Translations under genes and position numbers: made by a program
In this document: one piece after another, positions 58,118 to 64,000 of the stretch
Position numbering within the stretch: position 1 is the first letter of the stretch
Layout of the letters: each line of letters opens with the position of its first letter
The notes under the pieces: generated by a model
Database searches by the model: none
What the model was told of the DNA's origin: nothing
Seen by the model: the letters and a program-made list of their open reading frames with translations, nothing else
From: Pseudofabraea citricarpa
Taxonomy: Eukaryota > Ascomycota > Leotiomycetes > Helotiales > Dermateaceae
Length of the DNA stretch: 64,000 nucleotides
Direction of reading: 5' to 3'
Assembly: GCA_029641185.1 (NCBI GenBank)
Contig: JAPWGK010000001.1
Coordinates: forward strand, 3,980,501 to 4,044,500

Positions 58118-58365
58118 ATTGGATGGCTTTTGGAATTTGCATTTACAGCGAGAGGTGCGATGCGGCGTACACGGATACATTTTAACAACCCCCATATATG
58201 GTTGCAGGGAAAAGCAGGCACAATTCCATGCCTTTTTATGGACATTAGAAAGCTCCAACTTCTACTCCACAACACTTTAATAGACTCTTTGTCCTTTCTT
58301 CCATGGAGTCCACAGCATATCACCCGGTTATGCAACTCTTCCATGCCACATGTCCCATAATCCCA

Positions 58366-60126
58366 TCACTTGGATGAAGTCAAAATGATATCTACTGCCT
58401 GCTCGGCCATCGCGTAAATACACGCCTGTGGTGCTGCAGAGATTGGCGTCGGAAGCACACTGGCATCTACAATCCGAAGTCCCTGTACCCCGAATACTCG
58501 GAAATCGGTATCAACAACCTTTCCCATAGATGCGGTTCCTGCATGGTGCCCGATAGATCTGCTAGCTTATTAGAAAAATTTCATGTCGCGGATATCCATA
58601 CTGACATGTTCTTTTCACAGAAATACTTATCAATTTCTTCGTCGCTAGATAACGATGTAAGAGGATCATGACCTTCTGGTAAGGTCTGTCCGGTGGCTAT
58701 CTCTTGGCCAGTAGATGTTTCTGCTAGAAGCTTCACCATGGTTTTTGTGCCATGTCGAATTCTGTACTTGTCAGCTTCGGTAGAATTGTAATTTGGATCT
58801 ATAACAAGAGCTGCAGCGGGATCTGCCGATTCCAAAGTGATTGTTCCCCTCGATGTCGGCAGAGTACAAATAACATTCGTTTGAATATGAGTACCATCTA
58901 ATGGTATGACTGGATTGGTCATGTTGACGCATACATATTGCACAATAGTCCAACTATGGCATCGGTCTTGAGAAGTCAAACTTTTAAAGAATGAAGATTC
59001 CTTCGGAATTTCATCTGCAATCAATGCAGCCGCCAACTCTTCTTTAGGTGCCGTCTGTGATACAATCCAGTCGATAGGATTTCCAAACGCAAACGAAGGG
59101 TCTTTCCACGCTGGAGAACCGATCGACGCGCCGTTTTCAGGATGTTTGAGCTTCCAAAACAATCGTAACGCTATGTGGTCCCAGTGATTCTTGCCGACCT
59201 CAGGATTATCGAGTTTCAGTTCAATACCATGTCGCTTGAGTTCTTCAGCTGGACCAATTCCAGAAAGCATCAAGATTTTTGGAGTGTGAATCGCCCCAGC
59301 AGAAAGGATGACTTCTCTCTTCGCCGTGAACTGTTTCCCGTTAATTAATTCAACACCTTTAGCAACTAAGTTGTCATCTTCCCTCTCAAGCAGAACTCGT
59401 TTGACCATGGTTGCCGACATGACATGTACTCCATTTAGGGGATAAACACTGCTGGCGATGACTCTCATCCCTTTATCTCTTGCTTCTACGTTCTCAGCCA
59501 GGCCAAGAGGAGAACCCGAATTGAGGTTAGGGATTTTCTGAACGCCCAGAGATTCCCATGCACGCTTTATTGGTTCCCGCAATGGATAATTACGACCCGA
59601 TGAAGTGATGGAGGATATTGGGACGGGGCCATCATAGCCATGATTCTCTTCGTCCCTTGAATCCCCCTCATGATGCTCAGTCTTCCGGAAATACGGAAGC
59701 AGTCCTGCATAACTCCATCTCTGGTCTCCCACCAACTTCGCCCAATCATCATAATCCTTAGCATCTCCGCGTGTCCATTCACCTAGTCATCTATCAATTC
59801 TGATCCCTGGTCTCTGCTCTCGCAGCGACATGTAGTTACTCACCGAAATTTATCACCGAGCCGCCACCGATTGCTTTGCCTCCTGCGATGTATACACGGC
59901 TCCCACCGAGATGTTTCTGCGGCACCGTCTCAAGATTCCAATCCACCTCTGTTCCGCGCAGCAGAGCGGCCGTGAGTGGATTTGGAACTAGGGGGTTGTC
60001 AGAAGCGTCCGATCCGGCTTCGATGAGGAGGATGGACAAGGAGGGATCTCGCTCGTGAAGGCGAGACGCGAGGACCGTTCCCGCTATTCCGGCTCCGACG
60101 ATGATGAAATCAAACGAATCAGCCAT
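58366..60126 (-). CDS. GMC oxidoreductase (FAD-dependent, aryl-alcohol/choline oxidase type)
   Basis: Three exons, about 550 residues. The N-terminal FAD dinucleotide motif is DFIIVGAGIAGTVLASRL, with the acidic residue at LLIEAG. GGKAIGGGSVINF is the GMC signature 1 region; an intron there (GTGAGT) joins to EWTRGDAKDYDDWAKL. GAIHTPKILMLSGIGP is GMC signature 2. The last intron (donor GTCAGT near 58607, acceptor near 58566) leads to HHAGTASMGKV with the catalytic His and to SAAPQACIYAMAEQAVDI. It lacks a signal peptide, so it may be intracellular. Substrate unknown, an alcohol is likely. Confidence 0.93.
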
Positions 60127-61648
60127 TTGTTTTCCTGCTTCTCTTCTTCTCCTGGGTTGTCAGATGCGTGCCGGTTTTTAGCCAAGTGGGAATGCGGATT
60201 TGTAGTATTATATCATGTGCCAACAGAATAGCACTAGCTTGTGTGGTGCTTATGGTTTCTTATTCCGGATTCGGGAAGCGGGGTGAAGCCTAATTGCCAG
60301 ATTCCAGATGGTGCAACTTTACATTGTTTGAAGTAATTGGCTGAGCAAATTTGTTTTGCCCTCATTTGTGTTTTCTGGGGTTGTGAAAAGCTACATGGCG
60401 CTGTTGAAAGTTCAATGGATACGTGGAATTAGCGTATCTCCGAGATGGTGCTATCATAAGGCAGCCAGCCCGACGGTATTGATACGCCAGGATCAAAAAA
60501 GAGAAAGGTTGGATAAGACGCGCGAAGGAATAGAGATTGTTCTGCATCGTCTGTCATTTAGCCGAACAGTTCCTGGGCAATTCGTCATTCGAACGCGGGT
60601 CTATCTATAAACAAATCCAGAAATATTAGCATCTTATTGCGCATTTCTAGTAAAAGACCAATGCATCACCTGGCTGGTCCCAGTACCCAGTACCAGCACT
60701 GCATTTATCCCATTCTGTAGACAATCGCAGAAAGGATGCAGCTGATGAAATGTGCTTTTTTCGTGGATGTATTTCCTAAAGATTATGTTTCTTGAATTAG
60801 ATATTTACCAATCTGCTATGCGCAATGATATAATCGAGTTCTTGTGCGAGTGATAGAGAGACCGGCCTCTGCCCCTTGATAATGGGATGTTCGCTTTTCA
60901 TATTATATAATACAACTGGACTGGTCTTAAGCGTGCAGTTTTCTGTGTCTGCGGTATGGATGCCCTGGCTATCAAGAAGACATAGAACGACATACATTGT
61001 TTGTATTGACGCGCAAGCTGAAACTTCTTTCCGTAACATCTCTTGAATTCTCAAAACCCGATGAATAAATTATTATTCTCGGTCGCTTGACAAACGCCCC
61101 AAAAAGACTTCTCTGCGGTCGCTTAACTTATTACCTCCAGTCAGCATGCGCATGGCTGCACATGGCCAAACGTGAAGTTCAAGCATTGCCAAGAGCCAAG
61201 AGACGATAGATTAGATGGACGGTAACACATTAACATAAATGATCCTGGTTTTGAGGATAACCTCCTGATTTCCAGTCCCGTCTGACAATAAAATTCTTGA
61301 GCTGAGGATACCAAGTGAGATACCTGTGTTCTTTTGGGTCCTGAGTGGATTGGATTTTTGTGTCAAGGTCTCACTGTCACGTATAGATGAATGCCTCGAA
61401 CCGCAGTAACAACCCTCGACGAGGGCACGACTGCAAGGTCTTGATACATAAAGTTTCGATTACCCCTGAAATCACGGCCATGGCATAGAATCAACATCAG
61501 AGTCATGCTAGGCAAAAGGAAGAATAAACAGCATTTAAGCATCTTCACATCCGACGCTTGTAGACACAGTCGGACAACTTTGCCAGCTTAAAAAACATGA
61601 TTTATCCAGAAACACAACCACTTGCAGCAATCAACGACTCGAATCCAC
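60127..61648. other. Intergenic region
   Basis: 1.5 kb between two minus-strand genes; contains the GMC promoter. The short open frames show no recognisable domain. Confidence 0.45.
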
Positions 61649-62401
61649 TCAAGCCGGTTTAGAAAAGCGCATGAGCAGAAAAACCGGCCTGTCAAAGCCC
61701 GCCTCAGTCGCCAACCCATTCTCGAGACTCTCTTTTGTCGGGCGCCACTCATAGAACTTATCCAGAATAAAGCCAGCCCCGAGGAACAAGTCCAGGTAAG
61801 AGGTCATGCTCCTATGTTGCTTGAGGACCCCGTCAGCCAGCCAATGCGTGATTCGTGGCCCATCCCTGAAGTAGTCGTACAGAGGCCAGACAGCTTTCGT
61901 CTCGTCTTGGTCCTTACCAAGCGGGATCTTGACGAATTCTTGATGGGTACCCGCTGTGAAGCTAGGGTGCTCGATCTCGACGGCGAATTTGCCGCCGGGC
62001 TTCAAGGCTGCGAAGACTTGGGAGATGACTCGTTGGAGGTCGACGATGTAATGGAGGGCGAGAACACAGATGGCGAAATCTACATGCACTCCATCTAGAT
62101 CCAACGTCTCGAGATTGGCTTGCTTGTAAGTGATCTTCTCGTCGGCGGGAAACGACGCAGCTTTGGCGAGCATGTTAGATGAGATTTCGAGTCCCAGAAT
62201 GGATTTGGCATTCTGTGAAGACGCGTAGCGTGAGAACCACCCGAAGCCGCTTGCCAGATCAAGGACATCGAGATCGGCGAGCGGTGGAAGCATAGCTTGC
62301 AGGGCTGGCCATTCTGGCATGCCTGGAAGACCCTGTTGGGATCGTGGAAGTGAGCTATAACCTTCGAAGAAGGCCGCGGTATCGTAAATGTTCTGGGCCA
62401 T
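61649..62401 (-). CDS. Class I SAM-dependent methyltransferase (UbiE/COQ5-like fold)
   Basis: Single exon, 250 residues, start at 62401. SAM motif I is VLDLASGFGWFSRY, followed by GLEISSNML (acidic end of beta2), QANLETLDL (motif II region), VDFAICVLALHYI (post-I) and LKPGGKFAVEIEHP. The C-terminal half holds a substrate-binding region ending PVFLLMRFSKPA. Substrate unknown; relatives methylate small molecules. A plus-strand open frame of 158 codons runs antisense to it and is a shadow. Confidence 0.92.
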   Translation of the reverse strand: MAQNIYDTAAFFEGYSSLPRSQQGLPGMPEWPALQAMLPPLADLDVLDLASGFGWFSRYASSQNAKSILGLEISSNMLAKAASFPADEKITYKQANLETLDLDGVHVDFAICVLALHYIVDLQRVISQVFAALKPGGKFAVEIEHPSFTAGTHQEFVKIPLGKDQDETKAVWPLYDYFRDGPRITHWLADGVLKQHRSMTSYLDLFLGAGFILDKFYEWRPTKESLENGLATEAGFDRPVFLLMRFSKPA

Positions 62402-64000
62402 TTTTGTAGTCTTCTGGTAGCTACACTTACGGTGGTGGGAACTTTGAGGTTAAAACAAATTTGCTGGGTGGCTATTTTTCTCTATTTAGAGAGGACATTA
62501 GAATTGCTTTCCTCTTGATCCCTTGCCCGAGTTATAGTCCAAGCAGGCCTCTTATCAAACTAGTTGCAATTCAGCTCGCCGATAAGGATATCCAATGTCG
62601 TGCTTTGATGCGGGATTGCATGCAATTGGTGAGTCAGACCGACCATTAACCCAATCTGAGCTGTCGCTTAGAGCTGTAAGCTAGAATCGCGATAAAGCAC
62701 AAATTTTGCCAAAACCCAGAAGGCCAGCTTACCCCGCAATAGCTAATCGCTTGATGTTACTGTACGACGCGTGGGTATTGCAGTGCCATCGCTTGGATCC
62801 TGCATGATGGATAAACTCGATATCCAAGGTTGCTGCCCATGCGAATATGCTATAACTCTGTGTTCCCAATTGGCTAGAACCAGCAATAAACATTGTACAT
62901 GTAATACTCGACGCAGGCATTTGAATAGCAGGTTTCAAGTTATCATGAAGCTGTGACTTGGCGTGTCATGACTCAACGAACCCTATCTCGGTGCAGTCAG
63001 CCATAGGCAGCTTCACAGTGCTGAGATAATGGCGGACGATGCATGGTCCTTCCATGTCAGTGAACTATGCTCTTGGCTAAACTGCTAAGCAACAAGACTT
63101 GTACCCATATCAAAGAGCGAAGTTGAACATGTTCAATGTCGGCCATTCCGTCGCATAGTAAACCAGCCCATGGAGCTCAAATTCGGAGACTGCTATACTT
63201 TCAAAGCAAGGTTGCCCTATTACAACCGAAATTAGAGATTCCATCAAGACAAGTGGGATTTGGAGGAGAATGAGAATTCAACAAGGTCGGCTAATCAACT
63301 ATACTTGTTATCTCTGTGGTTGCTTGAATATATGGGTCTTAACCGTGACAAATATTTGTGCATACATTCGGCTGCAAATCGAATTACTGTAAAGAAACAT
63401 TTGCTTTCTCTAGCGGAGCCTGCACACGAGTCGCTTGTATTAAAGAAAGCGAGAACAAGAAGAAAAACAAGTTCGAGATGTAATTGGAAAAGCTTTGTTT
63501 GTCAGTTGCAACGGACTCTTTTCCTCATTCGCAATAGCAATTTTGCAAGATTCTCCGGGACTACCGGTACGAAGCAACAGAGACATCTCGGCTCACCTGC
63601 TATCACTGGATAACGAAGGCTTACATACGACTTTCTTTCTCTATCCAGAGCAAGTCATTCAGGCTTTCGATTCACCGACTTTACACGGCAACACTGGTTG
63701 TTCTTCCAGCCCCTCTCACCACCCCGTCGTCGACAACGCAGTCAGGAAGCGCTGGCAGTGACCGGATGAAAAGGAATGCTCCTCTTCCAATACTTTAAGA
63801 GATGTGTCGCATGATGTTGCGAATAAGCTCCCGAAGGTTCCGGAAGGATTAGCTTGACGGCAACGACTGGCTCGATGGACGGCGGTGTTCGGTCTGGCGG
63901 AAGGTCCCAGAATGCTTATCTCTGAATAAGGCATGGAAGAAAAGAAGCAAGATGACTTCATCGTCGGGCATGACTGAAACTGCTCTGGGTCCTCTCGCCA
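62402..64000. other. Right-edge region without a supportable gene
   Basis: 1.6 kb. Plus-strand open frames at 63260-63761 have no recognisable domain and do not join by clear introns. A gene may begin or end beyond the window. Confidence 0.4.

Noticed and set aside
61622..62098. 158-codon plus-strand frame
   Set aside because: Antisense shadow of the methyltransferase at 61649-62401, which has all SAM motifs.
63260..63961. Open frames near the right edge
   Set aside because: No domain, no consistent splice pattern; left as undetermined edge sequence.

Overview
The window reads as nuclear DNA of a filamentous ascomycete (Pezizomycotina, most likely Leotiomycetes by the look of the proteins; this placement is inference). 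Reasons: genes are split by short introns, mostly 45-70 bp, with GT-AG ends and CTAAT/CTAAC-like branch sites; there are several Zn2Cys6 transcription factors; and the transporter, protease and housekeeping families are typical of moulds. I can support 27 protein genes. I found no rRNA, no convincing tRNA and no CRISPR array.

Layout. 1-9 kb is a secretion-rich block. It holds a small membrane protein gene (2351-2740, minus) facing a secreted, Kex2-type multi-domain precursor (3728-4640, plus) laid out like a yeast killer preprotoxin, followed by a subtilisin and an M28 aminopeptidase. 10-21.5 kb holds two regulator/efflux pairs (DHA2 MFS with a Zn2Cys6 factor; Zn2Cys6 factor with a DHA1 MFS), a small cationic membrane protein, an AT-rich block and a 66-bp minisatellite. 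A roughly 260-bp dispersed repeat lies in opposite orientations at 15.4 and 23.5 kb. 23.9-33.5 kb is mainly housekeeping: an MCT-like MFS, a basic nucleolar-type protein, the BAR protein Rvs161/Hob3, peptidyl-tRNA hydrolase, a Ytp1-family membrane protein and a class I glutamine amidotransferase.

35.5-41.5 kb has a LaeA/UMTA-type methyltransferase, a two-zinc-motif transcription factor and a DHA2 transporter, which resembles a small specialised-metabolism or resistance module without a backbone enzyme. A gene-poor stretch follows. Then come a secreted lectin plus aerolysin-type protein (44590-45942), a cysteine-rich secreted protein (46255-46725), and an allantoate-permease-type transporter carrying an in-frame TGA (48372-50174). 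51-62.4 kb holds an F-box protein, an OCRL/INPP5B-like phosphatase, the decapping subunit Dcp1, a GMC oxidoreductase and a class I methyltransferase. The last 1.6 kb has no gene I can support.

The most interesting signal is at 2.3-4.7 kb. The two divergent genes share an ungapped 46-residue module (20 identities) with an intron at the same place and phase just before it. One copy is in a secreted, Kex2-processed precursor and the other in a small protein with no signal peptide. This is a candidate toxin/self-protection pair; that functional reading is inference.
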